Origin: Ostrinia nubilalis
Taxonomy: Eukaryota; Arthropoda; Insecta; Lepidoptera; Crambidae
NCBI RefSeq assembly: GCF_963855985.1
Contig: NW_026973566.1
Coordinates: forward strand, 1,302,001-1,366,000
Direction: 5' to 3'
DNA: 64,000 nucleotides
Positions 9,952 to 20,628 of the stretch are shown here, piece by piece. The notes beneath the pieces were generated by a model. It worked only from the letters and a program-made list of their open reading frames with translations. It had not been told where the DNA came from and ran no database searches. Every line of letters starts with the position of its first letter. Positions within the stretch are counted from its first letter, which is position 1. The position numbers and the translations under genes were made by a program.

Positions 9952-10935
9952 CTTTATCTAATATTGGATTTAGACATTTTAGTTTACTTTTATTCTTCAC
10001 TTTTCCTGTTCTTTTAAGATCCTCTATTTCTTCCAAAAAATCTTTCCGTTGACATTGTCTCGTACATATCTTCAAAGCTTCTGATATTTCATCACTTGTT
10101 AGGTAAGATTTATGTTGATTCTTTTTATTTTCTTTTCTCGTTAGATTTAAGAACCTTTTGCAAAATGCTATGACCCGTACTAATCTGTGCAACGATGAAA
10201 ACTTCGTCCAAACTTTGTCCTCTGGGACATTATCAGTAACTACATGTGATTTAAGTACTCTTTCTTCCATGTTGGTACTGATTGATTTTGGCCGCGTATA
10301 CGTAATGGTTTCTTCCTGAAGCCATAACGGTCCCTGTATCCATAACTCGTTGCAATGAAGCTCTTGCGGAGTTAATCCCCGAGAAGCAATGTCAGCTGGA
10401 TTTTGCGATGACGTCACATGAGCCCAATGGGTGTTGTCCAATAAGGAGATAATGTGAGAAACCCTGTTTCCTACAAAGGTTGTCCATCGACAGGGATGAC
10501 CACTAAGCCAAGCAAGAACCACTGATGAGTCCGTCCAAGCACGTACACTTGATTTCGGAACGTTCATTACCTCTGCAACTTCAGTGATTAGCTCAACTAA
10601 CAAAGCGGCTCCCATCAACTCTAGTCGGGGAATGGATTGCTGCTTCACAGGTGCAACTTTAGTTCTGGATGTGACTAGGCTTACTTTCACTTCACCCTGT
10701 GCATCTATGACCCTGACATATACTGCAGCTGCATATGCCGCTGTAGATGCATCGCAGAACCCGTGCAATTCTACTACCTTATTGTCATGACAAGTTGCAA
10801 CCCATCTTGGAATTTGACACCTACTAATGTGCTCTAGGTCACATCTGTAGGCTTGCCATTCATCCAACAATTCCGCTGGCAACTCTTCGTCCCAATCAAT
10901 TCCCGAAAGCCAAAGCTTTTGAATAAATATCTTAT
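9899..10935 (-). pseudogene. pol: BEL/Pao 1 RNase H region
   Basis: The reading starts at the LINE A junction (KIFIQKLWLSGIDWDEELP) and goes through VELHGFCDASTAAYAAAVY, the first acidic residue of RNase H, then KVAPVKQQSIPRLELMGA, WTDSSVVLAWL and NPADIASRG. The order matches the RNase H region of BEL/Pao pol. The frame ends near 9,899, where the continuation moves to the neighbouring frame. Upstream residues that seem to belong to the frame past 10,935 come from the inserted LINE. Confidence 0.85.
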
Positions 10936-11851
10936 TATTGGGCAATAATATATTTATATTATATGGGCAATAATAACCAAGGCAATGAGTGGGAATCAAA
11001 ACGCCAAGCACTTCGTTTAGCGTCGTCTCGGGCCTGCTTTACTTTATTTTATTTTCTGGTTGACCTTTAAATAGTGTGTCTATAAATCACTTTCTTCAAT
11101 CAAAATCAGGAATCCAATTCCAAAAATGAAATCACGTTTTTATTGCGTGGCAGCACGCGGTCTTCAATGCATGTGGGTGGTCTTCATACAATGAATGACA
11201 TAATCTTCTTCATAGGTCATACTTCATTCGTCGTCAACAATTTTTTTTATTTTTTTATTATTATTGTTTTTTTTTTCTTTCTCTGTTTCATGCCTTTGAG
11301 TTTTATGGCATTCACAAGGGAAGTGAAAAGGCGTGTTTAAATAGTTTATTATAATTAAATATTTTATAAATGTTTGAAAGTTTTAATATAATTTATTTTC
11401 TTTTTGTCTGGTTAATCTGTGTATTGTGATTGTGTGATTTTTTTGTTTTTGTGCTTGCATTGGTGCACACTGGGTTGGCCATAACCTTTGTTGGGCTAGC
11501 GTCATGAGTCGCCTCCAGTGTTGTACAATATTTTAATTTCATAATTTAATTTTTATTTTCTTCTTGTTGTAATTATTATGTGGTGAGATAGTGGCGCCCT
11601 CTTTGTCAATGTCTTTGTCAATGTATTGTTTAGTGTTATTTTTTTTTTAATTTAAATGTTGGTTGGAGAAGAGGCACCCGCTGAAAACCAGCGTCGGGGC
11701 ACGCGTGCATGCACGCATGGCTCGATTAATGCTGAGCGAGCGCCTTTTTGACACAAAATATGCGTGTATAGTTTTAAGTTCCTTTGTTCTATTTTTTTCT
11801 TTTTGTGTCAAATAAAGATTTTCTTATCTTATCTTATCTTATCTTATCTTA
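10936..11851 (+). mobile_element. LINE A: 3' end fragment with (TATCT)n tail
   Basis: This insert in BEL/Pao 1 pol is in plus orientation and ends in five CTTAT units (11,823-11,851). AAATAAAG precedes the tail. A 3' UTR motif, CCCGCTGAAAACCAGC (about 11,679), is shared with LINE B. No coding part remains. The target sequence TATCTTA looks the same as the tail unit, so the duplication and the tail cannot be told apart. Its own clade is unknown. Confidence 0.65.
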
Positions 11852-11852
11852 G

Positions 11853-13395
11853 AGACAATCACACATGGTGACACCCAACCTAGCGGATCATACAGACGAG
11901 ATATGTCTGAAATCACCCTTCTCTTTGTGATTGGTGTTTGTTGAGTCGGCAGCTGCACTGAGTACTTAAACTTATCAGTATCTCGATCCCAAGACAGCCC
12001 TAAAATTTTTATAACCTCGTCTATCTTGATATCCTTTCCCAATTGAGTTCTCTTTTCGCCTTTAGTGTCTGAAATTTGTTGATTCAATTCCTGATCATTA
12101 CTAATCCACTTTTGCAGTTGAAAACCACTCTTGTCAAGTAATTTTGTAATTTTTTCCTTGATCATAAGTCCCTGTTCTATTGATTGACACCCTGACATCA
12201 AGTCATCGACATAAAAATCTCTCTTCACTATTTCACGTATCTCTGGACAACTTTGACCGTCATCTTCTGCTACTTGCTGCAGTGTTTTCACTGCTAAGTA
12301 AGGAGCAGATGCTGTACCGAATGTAACACGTTGCAATCTGTATTCTTCTAACTCAGAATCAGGATTATCTCGCCAAACTATCCGCTGAAAATCGCTGTGT
12401 TCATCCGAAACCTTAACTTGCCGATACATTTTTATAATGTCAGCGCAAATTATGATTGGGTGCATTCTCCATCTCATAATAGTGTGTCGTAGAGGTGGTT
12501 GTAGAGTAGGGCCTACTAAAAGGTCATCATTAAGAGACACCCCATTAGAGCCTTTCATTGACGCATCGAATACAATTCGGACCTTTGTCGTAGACTTGTC
12601 TTCACGTATGACAGCGTGGTGGGGCAAATAGACGGCTGTATCTCTCTTTGAATCAACGCGGCTGTCTATACGTTGCATGTGTCCCAGCTCTAAGTATTCA
12701 TGAATTACCTCAGAGTAACGTTCCTTGATTTGAGGTTGTCTTTTAAATTTATTTTCAAGTAGTAAAAATCTTTTGATTGCAAGTTCTCTAGAATTCCCAT
12801 ATTGGGATTTGGGATCTCTACTGCGAAATGGTAGATTCACAACGTAGCGCCCACTCTGGTCTCTGCTTGTGGTCGCTTTGTATATTTCTTCGCAACGTTG
12901 TTCATCTTCAGACAGAATCCTTTTGGGAACAATGCTTTCTATCTCCCAAAATTGCCTAAGTAATTCATTATCATCCGCCTGATTAGTAGAGCCACTTACG
13001 ACATGATGACAGTGAATGTTATTCTGCTCATATCCAGTTTGTCCAGATAGGATCCAGCCCAACACAGTATTTTGAGCGGTAGGTGTCCCTCTAGGTCCCT
13101 TTATAATACCTTCCCTCAGGACTAGGCCATAAATTTCTGCACCAAGTAACATGTCCACTTTACTTGGCGTGTGGAACTCTGGATCAGCTAATGTGACCGC
13201 TTGAAACTCTGGCCATTGACACTGGTGAAGCTTCTCTGATGGCAGTAGAGACGTTATAGTGCTTAGCACATAAGCTCTTACTTGGACGCTAAACTTTGAA
13301 TCTAAGCGGGATTGAATCGTTACCATTACGACAAACCTGGAAGCTAAGGAGCTTTGATCTCCGCCTATTCCTGATATAACTGACTTAACAGGTAT
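11853..13395 (-). pseudogene. pol: BEL/Pao 1 reverse transcriptase
   Basis: The minus-strand frame enters near 13,395 (SGIGGDQSS...) after a shift from the protease. It contains DMLLGAEIYG, GWILSGQ, YLPHHAVIREDKSTTKVRIV, SLNDDLLVGP and the catalytic FYVDDLMSGCQS (about 12,195-12,230), then ISDISRLYDPLGWVSP. These are the RT blocks of BEL/Pao pol. It stops where LINE A enters; the host codons for V-I-V and K-I-F-I lie on the two sides of that insert. Confidence 0.87.
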
Positions 13396-13778
13396 TTTCT
13401 TCAGCCCATAACTGAACTGCTGATTCGGTTATGAATGATGCTTGGGATCCCTGATCCAATAACACCCTCAACAGTTGAACATAGCCGCTGCTAGTCTGTG
13501 CTTCGACTAGAGCTGTTGCTAACAAAACTTGAGTAGGCACGGACATCGACTCTTTAGAAAAGTGAGTGACTACATTGGAAGTGGTTGGTTCACCCTCTGA
13601 CAGCTGTGCCTGAACCGTAGACACGGCTGCTGTGTTGACTTCAACTGCTGAATTAAATTTCTTTGTTGTTGCAGTGAAGTTTGAATTAGACTTGGGATGT
13701 AATAGTGAGTGATGTTTTTTATTGCAAATACGACAAGTTGAATTGGTGCGGCAGTATTTAATTGAATGATTACTCCCC
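13385..13778 (-). pseudogene. gag: BEL/Pao 1 second zinc knuckle and protease
   Basis: The first codons after LINE B give CRICNKKHHSLLH, the second Cys/His cluster of a BEL Gag. A spacer and the protease core VLLDQGSQASFIT (about 13,440-13,478) follow, with the aspartate in LLDQGSQ, a BEL/Pao-type variant of D-S/T-G. The frame ends at about 13,385 with the RT region one frame off. The product would cleave the polyprotein. Confidence 0.8.
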
Positions 13779-15763
13779 TACTACTATGATTATCCAGGGC
13801 TCGATATTAGGGCCAATTTTATACATCTTGTACAGTGCTGACATCATAAATAGCATCAAATATTGCAACTATCACATTTATGCAGATGACTTGCAATTAT
13901 ACCTTCCATTTGAGCCTGATAAGTGTGACGCAGCTGTGATCAAGGTAAATGATGACTTGGGGAGGGTTTCCGCTTGGTGCGTCTCGAACGGTCTTACCCT
14001 CAACCCAAAAAAATCTCAGTTAATACTGATAGGAACCCCTAAAAACACTATCAAACTAGCGAATAAGTCTCTCGATATCCAGATTAATGGAGAACAGATC
14101 GAGAAAGTAGATAAGGTTAGAAATCTGGGACTCATTTTCGAGAGCCAGCTAAGATTTGAAACCCACGTTACTGAATGCGCAAGAAACTGCTTCTACAGAC
14201 TCAAAATATTATACAAGCTAAGGCCATACCTATGCGAGAGTATACGAATTGCACTATGTGAGTCCCTCGCATGGACACGGACACTGTGTATGGACCCTGT
14301 CTCATGGCCAGGTCTGCCAAGCTGGTGCAAAGAGTGCAAAATGCTTGTGCCCGCTTCTGCTTCACAGTGCCACCTCGAGCACATGTCACCCCATTTCTCA
14401 ACGCTGCCAATATATTGAAAATGGCTGCTCGTAGAAAATTACATCTTGCTACCATGATGTTTGGTATCATTGCCACACATAGACCAAGGTATTTGTACGA
14501 TAAGCTTGACTGGGCCGGGAGCAGGGAGGGTCACTCCAGAAGGGTCTGCTCACACATCTTTGCCACTCCAAAGCATCGCACCGTGGCGTTGAGGGGATCT
14601 TTCAGATTTGCTGCCACACGGTGTTGGAGCGACCTGCCACCTCCTTTGCGCAACCTGCAAACAAAACACACTTTTAGATCACATGTCAAGAAATACTTGC
14701 TCACGTCACAGAGGGCAGATGGCATTGTATCGCATACCTATATGTCGTCGTCGCGCTTGCAGGGGTTGACGGGTCGATCCCGCCGTAATTAACAGTCAGA
14801 TGGCTTTTGGGACAGCTTCAGCATGGTCGCTTTATATCTCTCGGCCGAAGTCTGGGCGCGCCCTGTCGAGTATGATCACAGTGATGGTTGATCTTTGTTG
14901 TGTGATACATGTTACTGGCACAAATTACTTTGGACTCACCAGGGGACTTTGCGCGTCGTGCTCGCCGTAGTTGCTCGCTCCTCTTACTCCATAATAGCAT
15001 CTGCCCTGCAGGACGTGTGTCACATTTTGCACCTCACACCTTTCCGGTTTCCGCCGGGTTTTGTTTTGTTTTGAGACGCTTCGCACAGTGAAAATTTTCG
15101 CATCAACATTATAGCACGTATTTCGTATCAAATCAGAAAAACACAGCGTCCTTTCACTATTGACTTTTTCTTTTTTTTTAATGTTCTTTTCTCTTTTTTT
15201 ACGGTCCGAATCAACACAACGACAGGTCAGCAGTCCGAAGCCGCCTCACAGATCATTTAAGTATTAAAGTTATTTTTATAGTAAAAACGTTATACCGTTA
15301 TTTTTTTATTATTATTATTTTTTAATAATTATACCGTTAACTGATTGTGTTCTGGTCTCGTTATTTTGTTTAGTGTGGGTACTTGGAACAATTGTGGTGT
15401 TTATTTCTATAAATATTTTGTAAATGTCATATTTTAGGTCTTCTTTTTATTTTATTTTATTTTGTATTTGTAAATAAATTAATATTTTATTTTAACTGCA
15501 GCGCCCTCTGTTGCGCGCCTTTTTGCCAGGAAGCGTTACGAATCGACACGAATTTTAAAGGTAATATTTTATATTGATAAACCGTCACTGTCAAAAGGGC
15601 GCTTAATTGGCGTAATAACCCCCATGTTGGTACCCGCTGAAAACCAGCTTCGTGACTTGACGACTTGTGTGTGTCATCATGTCACGATTTTCGCTGAGCT
15701 CTGTACATGTATGCACATAAATGTTGATGCTGAATAAAGGTATTCTATTCTATTCTATTCTAT
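13779..15763 (+). mobile_element. LINE B: 5'-truncated CR1-like LINE with (ATTCT)n tail
   Basis: The insert starts inside RT at QGSILGP and carries IYADDLQLY (about 13,882), [11 protein letters not shown] and a C-terminal RT tail ([25 protein letters not shown]) in a second frame, so one shift lies near 14,270. The 3' UTR has CCCGCTGAAAACCAGC (about 15,626) and GAATAAAGG, then five ATTCT units. TCCCC flanks both sides (13,774-13,778 and 15,764-15,768). On the other strand it splits the BEL gag between its two zinc clusters. Confidence 0.8.
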
Positions 15764-16870
15764 TCCCCAAACAATTAAAGCAAAGTCCATTGTTTTGAAC
15801 GAAACTGTGACGCGAATCGTAACTCTCTTTTGCAAATTGTTTACAATTGGCGATTTTATGATTTTCTTTGCAAAATGAACATGAAATTACAGACTTAGAG
15901 TTATCATCATTGTTGATTACATGCATAACTTTTGGTTTATTATAATGAGAAGTGCTGTTTTGCTTAGACTTAATATTAGCTTTTGGATCTAAAAACTCAA
16001 GAGCACGAAATCTGGCTTCTAAAAATTCTTTAAATTCAGAAAACTTTGGCAAACTATCATTTGAACTTATCTTCGATTCCCATTGCTTTCGTGACTCTGC
16101 ATCTAATTTAGAACCAATTATATAAATAATTATAATGTCCCACGTACTGATGTCGACACTGAGATTTTGCAGACCATTCAAACACTCAACAGTTGTGTCT
16201 AAAAGACCCTTTATAGCTGTCGAAGATTCTACGACATTTGGCTGACTTATGAGTCGCTTTAGTAAGGTGTTTGATAGAAATCTCTTGTTTTTGTACCTGC
16301 TGCTTAACTGAGACCAACATTGCTTATAATTACCAGCGGTTATTGGTATATGTCGAACAAGTTGTTCTGCCTCACCTGTCAAGAGACTCTTAAGATAATG
16401 CATTTTTTGCACATCATCTAAGCGGGCATTTCTATCGATCAATGACAAAAACAAATCCTCAAATGTGGTCCATTCGCAATATAAGCCCGAAAAGCTAGGG
16501 ATGGATATTTGTGGTAGTTTTACAAATGAACTTTCATTAGATTGACTCAAATCGGATGGAACCTGTCCCTTACATGTTGATTGATTTGGTGTTAAACAAT
16601 CAATGGCTTCCTTTAACTCAGACTTATAAGCAAAATATAATTCCTCGGCATTTTCATAAACGTTATCTTTAAAGTACTGATCTCCCGAATGTTTTCCTGT
16701 GACTAAACGAATTATGTTTTCATGCGTTGAAATAAATTGTGACCATTGATTGTCCAAAGCCTCCAACCTAGTTTGCAAATATGATAACTTAATTCTGTCT
16801 CTAGGTGATTTTCTGTAGCTTTATCAATTGACTTGTATTTATCAAACTGTAACTTATACAATTCTTCCAT
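15764..16870 (-). pseudogene. gag: BEL/Pao 1 Gag
   Basis: The ATG at 16,870 (MEELYKLQFDKYKSIDK) opens the protein. A one-base shift at about 16,781 separates it from the long downstream frame. Blocks ISIPSFSGLYCEWTTFEDLF and MHYLKSLLTGEAEQLVRHI are the conserved capsid-like region of BEL/Pao Gag. A first zinc cluster CSFCKENHKIANCKQF and a second CxxC (LCFNCLG) end the segment at the LINE B junction. Gag would assemble particles around the RNA. Confidence 0.85.
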
Positions 16871-16927
16871 TGTGAAGCAATTACTGTGTTAACAATATGC
16901 ACAAAGTTATAATTTTCAAGTAGTTAT

Positions 16928-18002
16928 CCTCCTGAGACCCCCGGTGTCACTCGTGACACTTGAGTATATATTTTTTTTACAGCGCCATTTATTGGTATTT
17001 ATGAAAATTAATAAAAGTGTGTGAAACGTTGGAATATGTCACATATCCAAAAAATTGCTACGCCTCGCACGAAAGGGTTTTTGATTTTGTAAACATTAAT
17101 TGAAATTTTGAATTCGCGCGACCTCCGACATGACACATTCCAAGAAAAGAAAATATTATTTAAAACAAGTTTTTTGGTATTGTTTTGTGTTTTCTGTGTG
17201 CTACGGTAATATATCTCTCAGATTGTGCGATAAAACTATTAAAATGTTTCTATTGTAATAAGTATTTTCGTCAATTAATTCGAGTGTCACTGGTGACACT
17301 TTGGGCACTCGTGACTTGAATTATGGTCCTTTTTAGGATTGTCTGATGGTAACGTCAAGTCAATGTTATGCAACTTTGATGAGACAGATGATGAATAAAT
17401 TGATGCTCCATCCTCAGATCAGACCCTGGATATCATCCAAGACCAGAGTACTTGTCAATACCAATCAAATGAGTCAAAACTCGACAGAGTTACATCGTTT
17501 AGTCACAGAGTTTCTATGGCTACCTTCCGTCTCCATCATCAGATCAGCTCCATGATCTCATTATATTGAAGTCTCATCTGAGTTACATGTCTATGCAAAA
17601 TTTCAGCTCAATCGGTTGGCAGGAAGTAGCTCTAATTCAGCTTCAATTCAATTCCAAGATTTTACTCAAACATACATTCACACTTTTATTGCAAGTTAAA
17701 TTAAAGTTTGTAATAACAAGTTCAATAAAAGTAAATCTTATATGATTCTAAACAATTGCAGATCAATTTGAAACTAAAAACACCTATTTTACCATACCTG
17801 AAGTAATTAAAATATTAATTAATTCAAGCCCGTTTTAATGTCTTTGAAACCCGTAGTGTCACTGGTGACACCCCCCATTTTGGCGTATGTAGGGGGGCTA
17901 GATTTTTTTTCGCATTTTTTGTTAGTTGTACATATGAAACTTAGCCTGCCTTCCAAAATTCAAGACAATTCGACAATTTTTAGGGGTCTGGGTCTCAGGA
18001 GG
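16928..18002. mobile_element. piggyBac-like MITE with GTGTCAC palindromes
   Basis: Flanks are TTAT (16,924-16,927) and TTAA (18,003-18,006). Terminal inverted repeats CCTCCTGAGACCC run 13 bp and are extended by CCCC tracts. The palindrome GTGTCACTsGTGACAC occurs three times (about 16,943, 17,284 and 17,857). A central block (about 17,380-17,690) resembles the minisatellite-like repeat at 40,750-41,220. The 1,075 bp show no significant coding sequence. It lies in the BEL/Pao 1 leader. Confidence 0.72.
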
Positions 18003-18513
18003 TTAAGAAGCTAAAATTTTTACAAGTGTTTTAAACATGCAAAATCGATATAAAATCGGGCATAGGTTCCCCGTCTCACCACTTTTTACTTAATTATTGC
18101 TAAGTCTTAACTAAAGTTACTCTAAATATTACTAAGTCCAATAAGTGATTGAAACAACTCCAAATTTTTCTAAGTCCGGTTAATTTCTCAACTTGCAAAA
18201 TATTCTTGAAGTTCCAAATAATTTAAAAGTACTCACAGTTATGCACCTCACTCACACTGATCACTTGGATTATTCACGCACGTCACAATATTGCCGCCGC
18301 GCCGTCCAAATTGTCTCCTCCGGCACCTTTGCACACCAATTTGCAGCAACAGCGCCCTCTAGCGCCGGTGAGCGCCTGTCCACCAAAGTACACCTCCACC
18401 CGTCGAGACTGGTCTGCACTTCAGTAACGATCCGTCACTGGTTTCTATGCAGTGTTGCAAAAAGTCGCCGGAAGACACGAACTTGTGTCTTAAATCCGAG
18501 TCGATAAGGACCA
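18003..18513 (-). promoter_or_regulatory. BEL/Pao 1 leader and primer-binding site
   Basis: The minus strand reads TGGTCCTTATCGACTCGGAT directly inside the 5' LTR (18,513-18,494). It resembles the complement of a tRNA-Tyr 3' end with small differences and shares TGGTCCTT with BEL/Pao 2. The rest of the leader shows no coding sequence. Confidence 0.5.
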
Positions 18514-18756
18514 TGTAAAATAAGGGCCCAAATCTACTAAATAAAACCAACTGCTTTGAAAACAACACCAGGTTTATTCAAAGAGCGAACGAAATCCTCA
18601 TGACACCAAATGCTTATATAGACTAGAAAAAATAAAACAATACCGCGATCTAAAACCGTACAGCGCCATCTCTTGGTGTCGATGAGTACTACCTATTACA
18701 TTGCTTAAGCATAACACACTAGTTTTGCACTTACATTTTAGTACCAAAATTGGACA
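18514..18756 (-). repeat. 5' LTR of BEL/Pao 1
   Basis: This 243-bp copy ends TTACA|TGG on the element strand, directly before the primer site. Its partner is 8,356-8,598. Confidence 0.9.
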
Positions 18757-19966
18757 GGTGGCTAAAAAGGATGGTAGCATTCGTGTATGTTTGGACCCTA
18801 GACCTTTGAACCGAGCGGTGCGCCGCGCGCGGTACCCGCTGCCGACGGTGCCGGAGCTGGCCGCGAGGCTGCGCGGCGCCTGCGTGTTCAGCGTGCTGGA
18901 CGCGCGCTGTGGGTTCTGGATGGTGCAGATCGATGACGCCAGCGCAGAGCTGTGTACCTTCAGTATACCCTTCGGACGTTATCAGTTCTTGCGCTTACCA
19001 TACGGTATAAGTTGTGCCCCGGAAGTTTTTCATGCCAAGCTCAGACAACACTTGGAGGACCTGGAGGGCGTAGAATCGTTCATTGATGACGTCATAGTTT
19101 GGGGGCGTACCAGGTCACGACAGTAGGTTAGAGGCTCTGTTGCAGCGCGCGTTGACTGTAGGTATTAAGTTTAATCGTGATAAATGCAAGTTTGGGGTTT
19201 CTGAAATAACATACCTAGGACACAAATTTGATATTGATGGAATGAGTGCGGATGATTCTAAAATCAAGGCTATATTGGACATGCCTTATCCGTCAGATAA
19301 AAAATCATTAGAACGATTTTTAGGGATGGTTAATTATCTATCGAAATTTATACCTCAATATTCTGAATCCGTCAATGTGTTACGATGCTTGTTAAAAAAA
19401 GACGCGGAGTGGCTTTGGGAGGCGCATCATTGCAAAGCGGTCGACTCCCTAAAGAAAAAGCTATCTGATGCACCGGTCCTGGCGTTGTACTCGCCGACGG
19501 AGGCCGTGGTGCTGTCCGTGGACGCCAGCAGCGTGGTGCTGCTGCAGGCCGGCCGCCCCGTGGAGTTCGCGTCGCTCACGCTCACAGACACGCAGACCAG
19601 GTATGCACAAATAGAGAAGGAGATGCTTGCTATCGTCTTTGCTGTGGAGCGCTTCAGGCAGTACATATACGGTAGGTCTGATGTTACAGTACAAACTGAC
19701 CACAAACCATTGGAAGCTTTGTTTACTAAACCCTTAACCTCTGTGCCGACCCGTTTACAACGGATTATGATGAGAGTGCAGGGATTTGATTTTAAAGTCA
19801 CTTACACACCTGGGAAGTTTATGTACATTGCGGACACTTTATCGCGGGCTCCTCTAAGTGAAGTCATGTGTGAACGCGTCTCTGAAGAAACGGATATTCA
19901 GACGTGTTTTGTAATTGAAAATGTGTAGTTTAGTGACGTTAAATTACAACTAATAAGATCGGAAAC
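18757..19966 (+). pseudogene. pol: mag-like RT and RNase H
   Basis: After the BEL/Pao 1 LTR the RT resumes with KKDGSIRVCLDPRPLN, then FSVLDARCGFWMVQID, LPYGISCAPEVF and FIDDVIVWG, where FIDD is the catalytic YxDD variant (about 19,079). A shift at about 19,115 moves the rest to the frame starting near 19,140: KCKFGVSEITYLGHKFD, RFLGMVNYLSKFIP, an RNase H start LSVDASSVVLLQ (shorter than the usual D-A-S-x-x-G-x-G) and QTDHKPLEALF. An in-frame TAG at 19,926 is followed by a clear continuation up to the BEL/Pao 2 insertion. A GC-rich patch spans 18,800-18,930. Confidence 0.87.
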
Positions 19967-20145
19967 TGAACAGAGTGATGCGGCAGGTACAAAAGACACT
20001 TAACTTCAGTGATATTCTATTTATTGAGAAGATAATTTACAACCATGTGCACACACTTGAATGGTAGGAAAAAGAGACCATAGAGAGGGGCCATAGAGCA
20101 TACAACGCTTCTGGGTTGCCAGATATCGTTATTACATTTTTACCA
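19967..20145 (-). repeat. 3' LTR of BEL/Pao 2
   Basis: On the plus strand it runs TGAACAGAGTGATGCGG ... TTTTTACCA, identical to 25,973-26,151 over 179 bp. Confidence 0.95.
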
Positions 20146-20628
20146 TACACCCGCCCCATTGAAATTACATTTCAATCTTCAAACAAAGAAGTTAAAGTTC
20201 TAACATTACAACTTACATTTTGCAATATAATACTTTAGCAATGAAATACACCTACAGAAATGCACTTACCAAGAAAGAGATTAATTAAGGTAAGTAAGTT
20301 CAACAAACCTAAGCGCTCTTGGCGTCATACATAAGTACAAGCTCTTGGCATCATACATAAGTACACAACCATACGGTGTCCTACGAGCTATAATAGCCTA
20401 CCAGTTACATACTAGTAGTAAACAAGTTTTACTTATTGTAAATCCTTTAAATATAACATGTAATTATGTATACAATATTTAGTTTAATACACAAGATAGT
20501 ATACACTCATAGTGTAGAAACAAATCAAACTATGTTTTTAATAATGAAAGTTAAACAAATGCATAATTAACCTTTTAACTTTTACAGTTTAGACAGTAAT
20601 TATAAAATTACATTTATCAGTTCTTAAG

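Larger units (their letters stand above)
8356..18756 (-). mobile_element. BEL/Pao retrotransposon 1 with nested insertions
   Basis: LTRs of 243 bp at 8,356-8,598 and 18,514-18,756 are near identical (about three differences). On the minus strand there follow a primer site (TGGTCCTT...), gag, protease, RT, RNase H, integrase and a purine-rich end (about 8,599-8,615). Three insertions lie inside: LINE A (10,936-11,851), LINE B (13,779-15,763) and a piggyBac-like MITE (16,928-18,002). It interrupts the mag-like RT. No matching 5-bp duplication is seen: the left flank is GCAAT and the right flank is GGTGG. Confidence 0.88.
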
